Positions 52,098 to 59,940 of a stretch of DNA of 64,000 nucleotides are shown here, piece after piece. Origin of the DNA: Hymenobacter monticola (GTDB lineage Bacteria > Bacteroidota > Bacteroidia > Cytophagales > Hymenobacteraceae); NCBI RefSeq assembly GCF_022811645.1, contig NZ_CP094534.1, positions 2,046,001 through 2,110,000 of the forward strand. The letters are read 5' to 3'. The notes beneath the pieces were generated by a model. It ran no database searches and was not told the origin of the DNA. It worked only from the letters and a program-made list of their open reading frames with translations. The translations under genes were made by a program, and so were the position numbers. Each line of letters begins with the position of its first letter. The stretch's first letter is position 1.

Positions 52098-52342
52098 AGG
52101 TGAAAAGGAAGAAGTGAATGATTTATATAGGCATCTCAGGAATCACAGGCCCGCTGCTTGCTGCGTAAGCCGTAAAAACAGCTCAATTGATGAAGCAAAA
52201 AGCACATTAAGCGTATGGCCTTGTGTTTTTTTAGGTTAGCAATTTTGGTTCCATAAAGGCTGAAAATTTTTAAAGCCCAACTTTTTAATTGAGCCGAGTT
52301 GGCCGCGGGCGTTAGCTTGCTACCCGCTTAGCAGACGCCCCC

Positions 52343-52972
52343 ATGCCGACTCCTGTTGATTTTTCCCTCAACCATCTTCTCATTTTCGCCCGCGAGCCCG
52401 TGCTGGGCCGCGTCAAAACCCGCCTCGCGGCCGACATTGGCCCCGAAGCTGCGCTGGCCGTGTACCGCGAATTGCTGGGCCTGACCGCCGCCGCCGTGGC
52501 CGCCGCCCAGGTGCCCGCCACCGTGTGGCTGGCCGAGGCCCCGGCATCTGCCGCGCAGGCTACCCAGCCCCGGCCCGAATGGCCCGGCCTGCCCTGGCGC
52601 GTGCAGCCCGTCGCCGAATCCCTCGGCGAACGCATGCAACACGCCTTCGCCGAGGCTTTTGCCGCGGGTGCCGCCCGCGTGGTCATCATCGGAACCGACT
52701 GCCCCGGCCTGACGCCGGAGCTGCTGCACGCCGCCTTCGAGGCCCTGCAGCACCACGAGGTGGTGGTAGGCCCGGCCGACGACGGCGGGTATTACCTGTT
52801 GGGGCTGCGCGAGCTACAGCCTGCCTTGTTCGCCAACAAAAACTGGAGCACCGCCTCCGTGCTGCCCGATACCCTGGCCGACACCACCCGCCTAGGCCTC
52901 CGGGTGGCACAGCTGCCCGTGCTGCACGACGTGGACTCCGGGCGCGACCTGGCTACGTGGCGAAACCTTTAA
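52343..52972 (+). CDS. DUF2064 / TIGR04282 glycosyltransferase-like protein
   Basis: A 209-residue nucleotide-sugar-transferase-like protein. The start is MPTPVDFSLNHLLIFAREPV with the signature REPVLGRVKTRLAADIG (residues 17-33). The GT-A-like core follows in VVIIGTDCPGLTPELLHAAF and VVGPADDGGYYLLGLRELQP. The TIGR04282 family is linked in some organisms to arsenosugar biosynthesis. No radical SAM arsenosugar partner is seen nearby, so this is only a family label. Confidence 0.85.
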   Translation: MPTPVDFSLNHLLIFAREPVLGRVKTRLAADIGPEAALAVYRELLGLTAAAVAAAQVPATVWLAEAPASAAQATQPRPEWPGLPWRVQPVAESLGERMQHAFAEAFAAGAARVVIIGTDCPGLTPELLHAAFEALQHHEVVVGPADDGGYYLLGLRELQPALFANKNWSTASVLPDTLADTTRLGLRVAQLPVLHDVDSGRDLATWRNL

Positions 52973-53092
52973 AGCGGCCGCGCCCGGCAATTAAGTTATC
53001 CAGTTGGTATCGGTAATAAGGAAAGCGGTATTGAAAGGGCTGGTCGGCATCCACTCTAGCTAAAAAAGCGGCCAAACAGCCCCGCAAAACGG

Positions 53093-54253
53093 CTACTGGC
53101 CAGCAAATGTTTGGCCGGCGCGCACCAGGCGGCGCAGCAGCGGGCTGGCGCGGTACCGGTCCTCGTGGTACTCATCATACAGCGCGTCGAGGGTGGCCAG
53201 TACCTGCGGGAGGCCCCGCTCGTCGGCCCAGGCCAGCAGGCCCTTGGGATAATTCACGCCCTTGGTCATGGCCAGTTCCAGGTCTTCTTTCAACGCCACG
53301 TTGAGCGCCAGCGCGTCCACGGCTTCGTTGATGAGCATGGCCAGCACGCGCGTCAGAATCTGCTGGCCCAGGGCTTCGTCGCGGGTGGGCTCGGGCATGG
53401 CAGCACCTTCCGCATAGTTATAAAAGCCGCGGCCTGATTTGCGGCCGTAGTAGCCGGCCTCGAACAGGCGCTTCTGGGTGAAAGAAGGCTTGAAGCGCGG
53501 GTCGAAGAAAAAGGACGTGAACACCGATTCCGTGACGCGGTAGTTCACGTCGTGGCCGATGAAATCCATGAGCGCAAACGGGCCCATGCGGAAGCCGCCC
53601 AGCTCGGTGAGGGCCCAGTCGATGGTGGCCATGTCGGCCACGCCTTCCTCCAACAGCCGGATGGCCTCGCCGTAGAAGGGCCGCGCCACGCGGTTCACGA
53701 TGAAGCCGGGCGTGTCTTTGCACAGCACCGGCAGCTTGCCCCAGCTTTGCACCAGCGCCCGCATTTCCTCGGCCAGCCCTTCGCGCGTCTGCACCGCCGG
53801 AATGATTTCGACCAGCGCCATCAGCGGCGCCGGGTTGAAGAAATGAATGCCAATGAACCGCTCCGGCCGCTGACAGGCGCTGGCAATGGAAGCAATGGAC
53901 AGCGACGAGGTGTTGCTGGCCAGCACGCAGTCGGCCGGCACCACCATCTCCACCTGCCGGAAGAGCTGCTGCTTCACGCCCAACTCCTCCACAATGGCCT
54001 CCATCACCAGCCCGCAGTTCGAAAAGTCCTGTATGTCGGTGGTGGGGTGCAGGCGGGCGGTGGCGGCCTGCGCCGCTTCGGCCGTCATCTTGCCTTTTTC
54101 GGCCAGCTTGCGCAGGGTGCTGGCGATGCCGGCGGTGGCTTTCTCCAGCGCGGTAGTGCTTTGGTCGAGCAGGTACACGTCGTGACCGGCCACGGCCACT
54201 ACTTGCGCAATGCCCGCGCCCATGGCGCCGCTGCCGATAATTCCGATGGTCAT
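53093..54253 (-). CDS. paaH: 3-hydroxyacyl-CoA dehydrogenase (phenylacetate pathway)
   Basis: A 386-residue NAD-dependent dehydrogenase. The Rossmann motif is IGIIGSGAMGAGIAQVVAVAGH. The catalytic region is SNTSSLSIASIASACQRPER then IGIHFFNPAPLMALVEII (the His of HFFNP). PGFIVNRVARPFYGEAIRLL starts the C-terminal domain, duplicated in the usual way (GFYNYAEG, then a second 3HCDH_C unit). In the phenylacetate pathway PaaH oxidises 3-hydroxyadipyl-CoA to 3-oxoadipyl-CoA. It lies downstream of paaD on the same strand; the gap is filled by a palindrome (54257-54360). Confidence 0.88.
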   Translation of the reverse strand: MTIGIIGSGAMGAGIAQVVAVAGHDVYLLDQSTTALEKATAGIASTLRKLAEKGKMTAEAAQAATARLHPTTDIQDFSNCGLVMEAIVEELGVKQQLFRQVEMVVPADCVLASNTSSLSIASIASACQRPERFIGIHFFNPAPLMALVEIIPAVQTREGLAEEMRALVQSWGKLPVLCKDTPGFIVNRVARPFYGEAIRLLEEGVADMATIDWALTELGGFRMGPFALMDFIGHDVNYRVTESVFTSFFFDPRFKPSFTQKRLFEAGYYGRKSGRGFYNYAEGAAMPEPTRDEALGQQILTRVLAMLINEAVDALALNVALKEDLELAMTKGVNYPKGLLAWADERGLPQVLATLDALYDEYHEDRYRASPLLRRLVRAGQTFAGQ

Positions 54254-54256
54254 GTG

Positions 54257-54360
54257 AGGTGAGTTGGTGAAATGGCGAGATGGTGAGTTTGATTTTCAAG
54301 TGGCGCATGTGGCGCAGACAGAACGTCAAACTCACACTTCGCCATTTCACCAACTCACCT
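54257..54360. repeat. Inverted-repeat element, family F (104 bp) between paaD and paaH
   Basis: The left arm 54257-54292 (AGGTGAGTTGGTGAAATGGC...) and right arm 54326-54360 are inverted copies over about 35 bases with few mismatches, around a short centre. It lies 3 bases upstream of the paaH start and touches the paaD stop codon, so it fills the entire gap. Confidence 0.85.
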
Positions 54361-54878
54361 TAGTTGTGGCATTTGAAATAGTCGAACGGCTCCAGGCAGT
54401 CGTCGCACTGGTAGTGCGCCTTGCAGGCGGTGGAACCAAACTGGCTGACCATGTGCGTATGCGTCGACTTGCAGACGGGGCAGCGCACGGCCGTGTCCTT
54501 GCCGAAGAGGTTGAGCATATGGCCCGTAGCGGTGCCGTCCACGGGCGGGGCAATGCCGTAGGCTTCCAGCTTGGTGCGGCCGGCCTGGCTCATCCAGTCG
54601 GTGGTCCAAGCCGGACTGAGCTGGTTATGAATCAGCACGTTGGAAAACCCTTCGGCCAGCAGCCGCAGCCGGATTTCGGTGGCAATGACGTTCATGGCCG
54701 GGCAGCCCGAGTAGGTGGGCGTTATGGTGACGTGGATTTCCTCGCCCGTCACCTTCACCCCGCGCACAATGCCCAGGTCCAGAATACTGAGCACCGGCAC
54801 TTCGGGGTCGCTTACATCGGCCAGCAGCCGCCACACTTTGGCGGTTAGCTCCTGGTTATTAGCTACTAGCTTTTCCAT
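54360..54878 (-). CDS. paaD: Phenylacetyl-CoA epoxidase maturation protein PaaD
   Basis: A 172-residue protein. The N-terminal two thirds are a DUF59/MIP18-like domain (LLADVSDPEVPVLSILDLGI, VTITPTYSGCPAMNVIATEI), as in iron-sulfur-assembly proteins. The C-terminal 50 residues have a zinc/iron-ribbon Cys pattern (RCPVCKSTHTHMV, ACKAHYQCDDCLEPFDYFKC). PaaD is required for maturation of the PaaABCE epoxidase. It lies between paaC and paaH on the minus strand. Confidence 0.92.
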   Translation of the reverse strand: MEKLVANNQELTAKVWRLLADVSDPEVPVLSILDLGIVRGVKVTGEEIHVTITPTYSGCPAMNVIATEIRLRLLAEGFSNVLIHNQLSPAWTTDWMSQAGRTKLEAYGIAPPVDGTATGHMLNLFGKDTAVRCPVCKSTHTHMVSQFGSTACKAHYQCDDCLEPFDYFKCHN

Positions 54879-54940
54879 AACGGTCTTGTTTTCGTAGAGA
54901 GCTAATAGCCAGCAGCTAGAGGCTAACAGCTAAATTAAAA

Positions 54941-55741
54941 TCACCATTTCAGGCCGGGATATGCGCGCTGCATGTACTGCAGCTCCGACAGCAGGTAACC
55001 CAAATGCTCGGAGTGACGACCGGTTTTGCCACCCAGCTGCGCAAAAACGGCCGTGGGCAGCGGCACGGTAGCTTCGGCAAACACGTGCTCGGCGTGCGCC
55101 TGCATGGCCGGCAGCAGGGCCGCGTAGTCGGGCACCAGGCCCGCGGCCTGCAAGCCTTTTTCTGTATCAGTAGGCGTCGTCAATTCGCCCCCAAACCGCC
55201 ACAGTGTGGCAATGGCCTTGTCGAGGCGCTTACGGCTTTCCTCGGTGCCATCGCCAAGGCGAATGACCCATTCTGAGCTCCATTTCAAATGGTAAGCCGC
55301 TTCCTTCACCGATTTTTCGGCAATGGCCGCCAGCTGCGCGTCGGGGCCGTCTTTCAGTTCCCGCAGCAAGTGGTAGTGGAAATTGTCGAACAAAAACTGC
55401 CGCACGATGGTGTGCGCGAAGTCGCCGTTGGGCTGCTCCACCAGCAGCGGGTTGCGGTATTCCACGGCGCTGCGCAGGTAGGCGAGGTCGTCTTCGGTGC
55501 GGTCCTGGCCTTCCAGTTCGGCGGCGTACTGGTAGTAGCTACGCGCCTCGCCCAGCAGGTCCAGCGCAATGTTGGCCAGCGCCAAGTCTTGCTCCAACAC
55601 CGGCCCGTGCCCGCACCACTCCGACAGGCGGTGCGCCAGAATCAGGCTGGTGTCGGCCAGTTGCAGCACAAAGGGAAACAGCGGGCGCGGGGCGCTGGCG
55701 GGTACGGCCGCGGCCGTGGTTTCGGGCAAGGTAGCAGACAT
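54941..55741 (-). CDS. paaC: Phenylacetyl-CoA epoxidase structural subunit PaaC
   Basis: A 266-residue ferritin-like protein, all-helical. The family patterns LQLADTSLILAHRLSEWCGH, QDLALANIALDLLGEARSYY and QFLFDNFHYHLLRELKDGPD can be seen, along with SVKEAAYHLKWSSEWVIRLG. PaaC has the di-iron fold but does not carry the active centre; it forms the A2C2 core with PaaA. It is 12 bases downstream of paaB, so translation is probably coupled. Confidence 0.93.
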   Translation of the reverse strand: MSATLPETTAAAVPASAPRPLFPFVLQLADTSLILAHRLSEWCGHGPVLEQDLALANIALDLLGEARSYYQYAAELEGQDRTEDDLAYLRSAVEYRNPLLVEQPNGDFAHTIVRQFLFDNFHYHLLRELKDGPDAQLAAIAEKSVKEAAYHLKWSSEWVIRLGDGTEESRKRLDKAIATLWRFGGELTTPTDTEKGLQAAGLVPDYAALLPAMQAHAEHVFAEATVPLPTAVFAQLGGKTGRHSEHLGYLLSELQYMQRAYPGLKW

Positions 55742-55752
55742 AGCAGGCAGGT

Positions 55753-56040
55753 TTACATGTGTTTGATGGAATCCGGCACTTCGTAAAAGGTGGGGTGCCG
55801 GTATACTTTGTCGGCCGCCGGGTCGAAGAACGCCTCCGAGTCGTCGGGGTTCGAGGCGTGGATGTACTTCGACTCCACCACCCAGATGCTCACGCCCTCA
55901 AGGCGGCGCGTGTACACGTCGCGGGCATTTTGGACGGCCATGGTGGCGTCGGCCGCGTGCAGGCTACCCACGTGCTTGTGGTCAAGCCCCTGCTTGCTGC
56001 GGATAAAAACCTCCCACAGAGGCCATTCGGATTGATTCAT
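55753..56040 (-). CDS. paaB: Phenylacetyl-CoA epoxidase subunit PaaB
   Basis: 95 residues from ATG 56040 (MNQSEWPLWEVFIRSKQGLD). The frame is open upstream only because it reads through the palindrome at 56055-56157. Conserved segments are HKHVGSLHAADATMAVQNAR, DVYTRRLEGVSIWVVESKYI and FDPAADKVYRHPTFYEVP. PaaB is small, probably bridges the catalytic dimers and may assist electron transfer from PaaE. Confidence 0.93.
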   Translation of the reverse strand: MNQSEWPLWEVFIRSKQGLDHKHVGSLHAADATMAVQNARDVYTRRLEGVSIWVVESKYIHASNPDDSEAFFDPAADKVYRHPTFYEVPDSIKHM

Positions 56041-56054
56041 TTTGATTGATTTCG

Positions 56055-56157
56055 TGTCATCCTGAGCATAGCGAAGGACCTTATTACGCCTTGGCAGTTT
56101 GTAGCCATCCCAACTTGCGCAGACGTGACAAGGTCCTTCGCTGCGCTCAGGATGACA
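56055..56157. repeat. Palindromic element, family B, copy 3 (103 bp) inside the paa operon
   Basis: TGTCATCCTGAGCATAGCGA at the left and its near reverse complement at the right; arms of about 28 bases differ at two positions. Length and arms match copies 1 and 2. It fills most of the paaA-paaB gap, 10 bases from the paaA stop and 14 bases from the paaB start. Confidence 0.88.
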
Positions 56158-56167
56158 GACGTTGCAA

Positions 56168-57124
56168 CTAAGCCGCCACCGCAGCCCGTGCGGCGCGCTT
56201 GGCCGCGTGGGCATTGGCCGCCTCGCGCACCCAGGCGCCTTCCTCGTGGGCGTCCACGCGGGCTTGCAGGCGCTCGTGATTGCAGAGGCCGTTGCCCTTC
56301 ACCACGGCCCAGAACTCGTCCCAGTTCACTTCGCCGAAGTCGTAGGCCTGGCGCTCTTCGTTCCACTGCACCTTTTCATCCGGCACAGTCAGGCCCAGAA
56401 ACTCGGCCTGGGGCACCATCATGTCCACAAATTTCTGGCGCAGCTCGTCGTTGGTGAAGCGCTTGATGCGCCACTTCATGCTTTGCTCGGTGTTGGGCGA
56501 GTCGGCGTCTTTGGGCCCGAACATCATCAGCGTGGGCCACCACCAGCGGTTGAGGGCTTCCTGGGCCATGGCTTTTTGCTCCGGCGCGCCTTCGCACAGC
56601 GTCTGCATCACCTCAAAGCCCTGGCGCTGGTGGAAGCTTTCCTCCTTGCACACGCGCACCATGGCGCGGGCGTAGGGCCCGTAGCTGGTGCGGCACAGCG
56701 GCACTTGGTTCAGAATGGCCGCGCCGTCCACAAGCCAGCCCACGCAGCCCATGTCGGCCCAGCTTAGGGTGGGGTAGTTGAAGATGCTGCTGTACTTAGC
56801 CTTGCCCGAGTGCAGGTCGGCCAGCATCTGGTCACGGGTGGTGCCCAGGGTTTCGGCGGCGCTATACAGGTAAAGGCCGTGGCCGGCTTCGTCCTGCACC
56901 TTGGCCAGCAAAATGGACTTGCGCTTAAGCGAAGGCGCCCGGGTAATCCAGTTGCCTTCGGGCAGCATGCCCACCAGTTCAGAATGCGCGTGCTGCGAAA
57001 TCTGGCGAATCAGGGTTTTGCGGTACGCGTCCGGCATCCAGTCCTTGGGCTCGATGCGCACGTCGGCGTCGATGCGGGCCTGAAACTGTTCTTCCGGAGT
57101 GAGGACTTGTTCGAGGGTTTCCAT
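56168..57124 (-). CDS. paaA: Phenylacetyl-CoA epoxidase catalytic subunit PaaA
   Basis: 318 residues from ATG 57124 ([20 protein letters not shown]). It is the di-iron monooxygenase subunit that forms the ring 1,2-epoxide of phenylacetyl-CoA. The iron ligands are in the two E-x-x-H motifs, [20 protein letters not shown] (about residue 73) and [18 protein letters not shown] (about 155). Further conserved parts are [16 protein letters not shown] and [19 protein letters not shown]. The C-terminal tail is Ala-rich and probably disordered. It lies downstream of paaE, 86 bases away, on the same strand. Confidence 0.95.
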   Translation of the reverse strand: METLEQVLTPEEQFQARIDADVRIEPKDWMPDAYRKTLIRQISQHAHSELVGMLPEGNWITRAPSLKRKSILLAKVQDEAGHGLYLYSAAETLGTTRDQMLADLHSGKAKYSSIFNYPTLSWADMGCVGWLVDGAAILNQVPLCRTSYGPYARAMVRVCKEESFHQRQGFEVMQTLCEGAPEQKAMAQEALNRWWWPTLMMFGPKDADSPNTEQSMKWRIKRFTNDELRQKFVDMMVPQAEFLGLTVPDEKVQWNEERQAYDFGEVNWDEFWAVVKGNGLCNHERLQARVDAHEEGAWVREAANAHAAKRAARAAVAA

Positions 57125-57210
57125 AAGACTGGGTGGGATGATGTTGGTTGGAAAGGAAAGGTAGAACATCGAACCTCATGCAGCGCAGCATAAGATTCAT
57201 CAATGACGTT

Positions 57211-58287
57211 CTATTGGTCAAAATCAACTGTGACTTCCGGCGTTGTTGGCCGTGCCTGGCAGGTAAGTACGTACCCTTTGGCCACTTCGGTCTCCGACAG
57301 CGAGTAGTTTACGTCCATCTCCGTGCTGCCGGCTGTCACGCGGGCGCGGCAGGTGCTGCACATGCCGTTTTTGCACGAGTACGGCGCATCCACGCCCACC
57401 GCCAACAAGGCGTCGAGCACAGTGTCGCCGTAATACGACATGGCCAGCGGGTAGGCGCGACCGTCGAGGCGCACCGTCACCTGGCTTTTCTGGTCGTCTT
57501 CGCCCACCGGGCGTGGCGCGGTGGCGCGGGCATTGACGGGGCTATTGCTGGTGGCAAACAGCTCAAAATGAATTTTATCCGGCGCCACGCCGGCTTCGGC
57601 CAGGGCCTGACGCACGCCGTGTATCATCTCCTCGGGCCCGCAGATGTAGGCCTCATCAAGCCGTGCGGCGGGCACCATCTTTTGCAAAATATCGGCCGTC
57701 TTGGCATAATCCAGCCGACCGAAAAACAGGTCGCTGTCGCCCTGCTCGCGGCTAAGCACGTGGTACACGCTCAACCGGTGCAGAAACTTATTCTTCAGCC
57801 CCTCAATGGCTTCTTTGAAAATGATGGAGTTGCGCCCCCGGTTGCCATACACGAGGTAGACGTGGCTGTCGGGCTCAGTCAGCAGCACGGTTTTGGCGAT
57901 GCTTAGGATGGGGGTGATACCGCTGCCGGCCGCAAACAGCGCGTAGCGCTTGGCCTGGGCGGGGTGCAGGGTGGGCGAGAAGCGGCCCTGCGGCGGCATC
58001 ACGTCCAGGGTGTCGCCCACGTGCAGGGTGTCCACGGCCAGGGTCGAGAAGCGGCCTTCGGGCACTTTTTTGATGGCTACGCGCCATTCATCGTCCAGCG
58101 GGCTGCTGCAAATGGAGTAGGACCGGCGCAACTCTTCGCCCTGATGCTCGCGGCGCAGCGTGAGATACTGCCCGGGCGTGTAACGGAAAGCTTCGCGCAG
58201 CTCGGCCGGCACGTCAAACGCAACCGACACACAGTCGGGCGTTTCGCGGCGGATATTCTTGATTTTCAGTGGGTGAAACCGGCTCAT
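57211..58287 (-). CDS. paaE: Phenylacetyl-CoA epoxidase reductase subunit PaaE
   Basis: 358 residues from ATG 58287 (MSRFHPLKIKNIRRETPDCV). Three domains appear in order. The FAD-binding barrel contains RRSYSICSSPLDDEWRVAIK. The NAD-binding domain contains FAAGSGITPILSIAKTVLL and YICGPEEMIHGVRQAL. The C-terminal plant-type [2Fe-2S] ferredoxin has PYSCKNGMCSTCRARVTAG and VLTCQARPTTPE (the four Cys in C-x4-C-x2-C...C). It passes electrons from NAD(P)H to the PaaA di-iron centre. It is the first gene of the paaE-A-B-C-D-H set in this window; paaF, paaG, paaZ and paaK are not present in the 64 kb. Confidence 0.93.
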   Translation of the reverse strand: MSRFHPLKIKNIRRETPDCVSVAFDVPAELREAFRYTPGQYLTLRREHQGEELRRSYSICSSPLDDEWRVAIKKVPEGRFSTLAVDTLHVGDTLDVMPPQGRFSPTLHPAQAKRYALFAAGSGITPILSIAKTVLLTEPDSHVYLVYGNRGRNSIIFKEAIEGLKNKFLHRLSVYHVLSREQGDSDLFFGRLDYAKTADILQKMVPAARLDEAYICGPEEMIHGVRQALAEAGVAPDKIHFELFATSNSPVNARATAPRPVGEDDQKSQVTVRLDGRAYPLAMSYYGDTVLDALLAVGVDAPYSCKNGMCSTCRARVTAGSTEMDVNYSLSETEVAKGYVLTCQARPTTPEVTVDFDQ

Positions 58288-58435
58288 GGGTGGGAAGGGA
58301 ATGAGCTGTGGAAGCAACCGCCTTACTGCAGGCTAACCGCCTTGACTCCGATGCGGAGCAAGAACATCAGCCGGGCAATGATGCGTTTCCAAAAGTAGTC
58401 ATTATAACCCAAAAAGCTAACGAGTGTTTGTTTTG

Positions 58436-58942
58436 CTACAACCCCTGCTCCGCTGTTCTATCTGCGCGGCGCGGGGCAACCAGGCCCGACTGCAATAGCA
58501 CGTACAGCGCCCCCACCGGCAAGGGACACATGATAAAATCGAGCAGCTGCCGGCTGAGGCGGTAGGCCCACACCAGGTCGCCGCCCAACTTGCCTAGCAG
58601 CACCAGCGCCGCATAAACCATCAGGCCGGCCGCATAAGACCGCCACACCAGCCACCATTGCCGCGGCACCAACACCTTCAGGAGAAGCAGACTCACGGCC
58701 AGATACATCGCTGCATACGTGGCCACCGCGGGCAGCAAGCGTTTCACCACGTTGCCGTCGATGCCTTGCTGCAAGGCAGTGGCCCGCTGCAGCAGGTCCA
58801 TCGCTGCCAGCATGCGCTCCCAGCAGACGGTCAGAAAAACGGCAATTTGCTCTTTATAAAACCCCAGTAACAGCAATGCGGCTAGCAACAGCGCCGCCAG
58901 CACCCAGCGTCCACGCCCGGGCTCGAAAGAAGATGACTGCAT
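58436..58942 (-). CDS. Exosortase-associated membrane protein (XrtX-associated type)
   Basis: 168 residues from ATG 58942, one base after the end of the exosortase stop, so translation is probably coupled. There are about four hydrophobic segments: VLAALLLAALLLLGF, VATYAAMYLAVSLLLLKVL, AAGLMVYAALVLLGKLG and the C-terminal LPVGALYVLLQSGLVA. The first loop (about residues 45-75) has a paired-helix pattern (AMDLLQRATALQQGIDGNVV). No enzymatic motif is seen. The gene is placed exactly as a partner of the exosortase; I recall small partner proteins of this kind beside Hymenobacter exosortases but could not check a database. It is probably an accessory or regulator of the sorting enzyme. Confidence 0.75.
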   Translation of the reverse strand: MQSSSFEPGRGRWVLAALLLAALLLLGFYKEQIAVFLTVCWERMLAAMDLLQRATALQQGIDGNVVKRLLPAVATYAAMYLAVSLLLLKVLVPRQWWLVWRSYAAGLMVYAALVLLGKLGGDLVWAYRLSRQLLDFIMCPLPVGALYVLLQSGLVAPRRADRTAEQGL

Positions 58943-58943
58943 A

Positions 58944-59519
58944 TTAGTTTGCGGGGGCATGGGGCGCCGGGGCCAAGCGCCGGGCCCACAGCATCCACAG
59001 GCCAAAAATGCAGCCGTACACCACTATGGCAAAAGTGTAGTGGTGGTTGAAGTCGACGGTTTGGCGTGCGTAGTGGTGATTGAGCGCCAGGGCCGCCACC
59101 CGCAGTACGTTCAGCAGCCAAAGCAGGGCAATGCCAGCCGGAATAAACCACGCTTTGCGCCGCCCGGGGCCGGGGAAGGCCAGAACAAAACCCGCAAATA
59201 AAGTGTACAACACCAGACCGTTGCAGGGAGGGTATACGATAACGGAAGGCTCCCCGTTCATAAGCAGGAGCTGAGCGTCGGCGGGAGCTACCGCGGCACC
59301 GAAGCCGATGATGCGCAGCAAACTCGCGCTGCTGCTGGCAATCTGCCCGCAGAGCGCGGCGTCCAGCCGCCCATCGGGCTCCAACCACCGCTGGTAAACA
59401 AAAAACCACGCCAGGTACAGCGCCCCGGCGACGAGCAAAAAGCGAAACAGCAGCCGGTTATCGGGCGGAGCGGTGGCAGGAGCTGTGGATTGCATGGGCT
59501 GGAATGAATGGGTGTGCAA
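58944..59519 (-). CDS. xrtX: Exosortase family protein (XrtX-like)
   Basis: A 191-residue polytopic membrane protease/transpeptidase-like enzyme. The exosortase triad is clear: Cys99 in VIVYPPCNGLVLYTLFAG, Arg140 in WLLNVLRVAALAL, and His159/160 in VDFNHHYTFAIVVYG. The enzyme should cut the CTERM signal of its substrate and possibly pass it to another molecule. A second Met at 59495 could be the start (MQSTAPATAP). The name XrtX is inferred from its size and from the PID-CTERM partner next to it. The gene follows the PID-CTERM gene after a terminator and is joined to the accessory gene at 58942. Confidence 0.85.
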   Translation of the reverse strand: MHTHSFQPMQSTAPATAPPDNRLLFRFLLVAGALYLAWFFVYQRWLEPDGRLDAALCGQIASSSASLLRIIGFGAAVAPADAQLLLMNGEPSVIVYPPCNGLVLYTLFAGFVLAFPGPGRRKAWFIPAGIALLWLLNVLRVAALALNHHYARQTVDFNHHYTFAIVVYGCIFGLWMLWARRLAPAPHAPAN

Positions 59520-59525
59520 AGCTGC

Positions 59526-59563
59526 AAAAAAAACGACGGCCCACCAGTCAAGGGAGGCCGTCG
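59526..59563 (-). terminator. Terminator between the PID-CTERM gene and the exosortase gene
   Basis: On the minus strand CGACGGCC (plus 59556-59563) pairs with GGCCGTCG (plus 59534-59541) and is followed by eight T residues. It stands 31 bases after the PID-CTERM stop and just before the exosortase start, so it would strongly reduce read-through into the exosortase gene. Confidence 0.75.
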
Positions 59564-59593
59564 GTATTCAATAGATACGCCAAATGGCGCGGA

Positions 59594-59815
59594 CTAAGCT
59601 TTTTTGCGACGTTCGCGCAGGCGCTTGAGGCCGTAGGCCACGCCACCGGCCAGCAGCAGCGAGGCACCGCCGTCGAGGGGCACATCGGTAGGCGTGGGGG
59701 TAATGGGCGTGCCAGGGCCGGGGCCCCCGCTGCCGGGCTGGGCCGACAGGGCCCCCACGAAGGCTAAGGTCAGCGTAAGTGTTGGTAGTAAACGAGTTAG
59801 GAGAAGTGATTTCAT
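59594..59815 (-). CDS. PID-CTERM sorting-signal protein (exosortase substrate)
   Basis: A 73-residue protein. Residues 1-25 are a signal peptide (SLLLTRLLPTLTLTLAFVGA). A short linker of about 20 Gly/Pro/Thr residues follows. The C-terminal tripartite sorting signal is VPLDGGASLLLAGGVAYGLK (45-64) and a basic tail RLRERRKKA. The V-P-L/I-D-G-G pattern, hydrophobic helix and Arg/Lys-rich end are those of PID-CTERM proteins, a Bacteroidota variant of the PEP-CTERM signal. Almost nothing but linker would remain after cleavage. It lies directly upstream of the exosortase gene. Confidence 0.88.
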   Translation of the reverse strand: MKSLLLTRLLPTLTLTLAFVGALSAQPGSGGPGPGTPITPTPTDVPLDGGASLLLAGGVAYGLKRLRERRKKA

Positions 59816-59861
59816 GTGGAGGAGCTAAAAAATGGAGGAGACGGGCCTGATGGAGTGAGAG

Positions 59862-59891
59862 TAAATGTAAAACAATAATTTGGAATGCAAA
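59862..59891 (-). promoter_or_regulatory. Possible Bacteroidota-type promoter of the PID-CTERM gene
   Basis: On the minus strand TTTG (plus 59888-59891) is followed by an 18-base spacer and TACATTTA (plus 59862-59869). This is close to the TTTG / TAnnTTTG consensus. The start codon is 47 bases downstream. Confidence 0.4.
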
Positions 59892-59923
59892 CCCAATCAG
59901 CAACTGCAGAAGGGGTTTGCATT
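59884..59923 (-). terminator. Hairpin after the large T9SS gene, possible terminator
   Basis: AATGCAAACCC (59884-59894) and GGGTTTGCATT (59913-59923) form an 11-base perfect stem around an 18-base loop, 18 bases after the stop of the minus-strand gene at 59941. The following minus-strand bases are AT-rich but lack a long T-run. Confidence 0.5.
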
Positions 59924-59940
59924 TCAATTATTTCATGGTG

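Noticed and set aside
59594..59815. Small secreted bacteriocin-like peptide
   Set aside because: The C-terminal PID-CTERM signal and the neighbouring exosortase explain the protein better.
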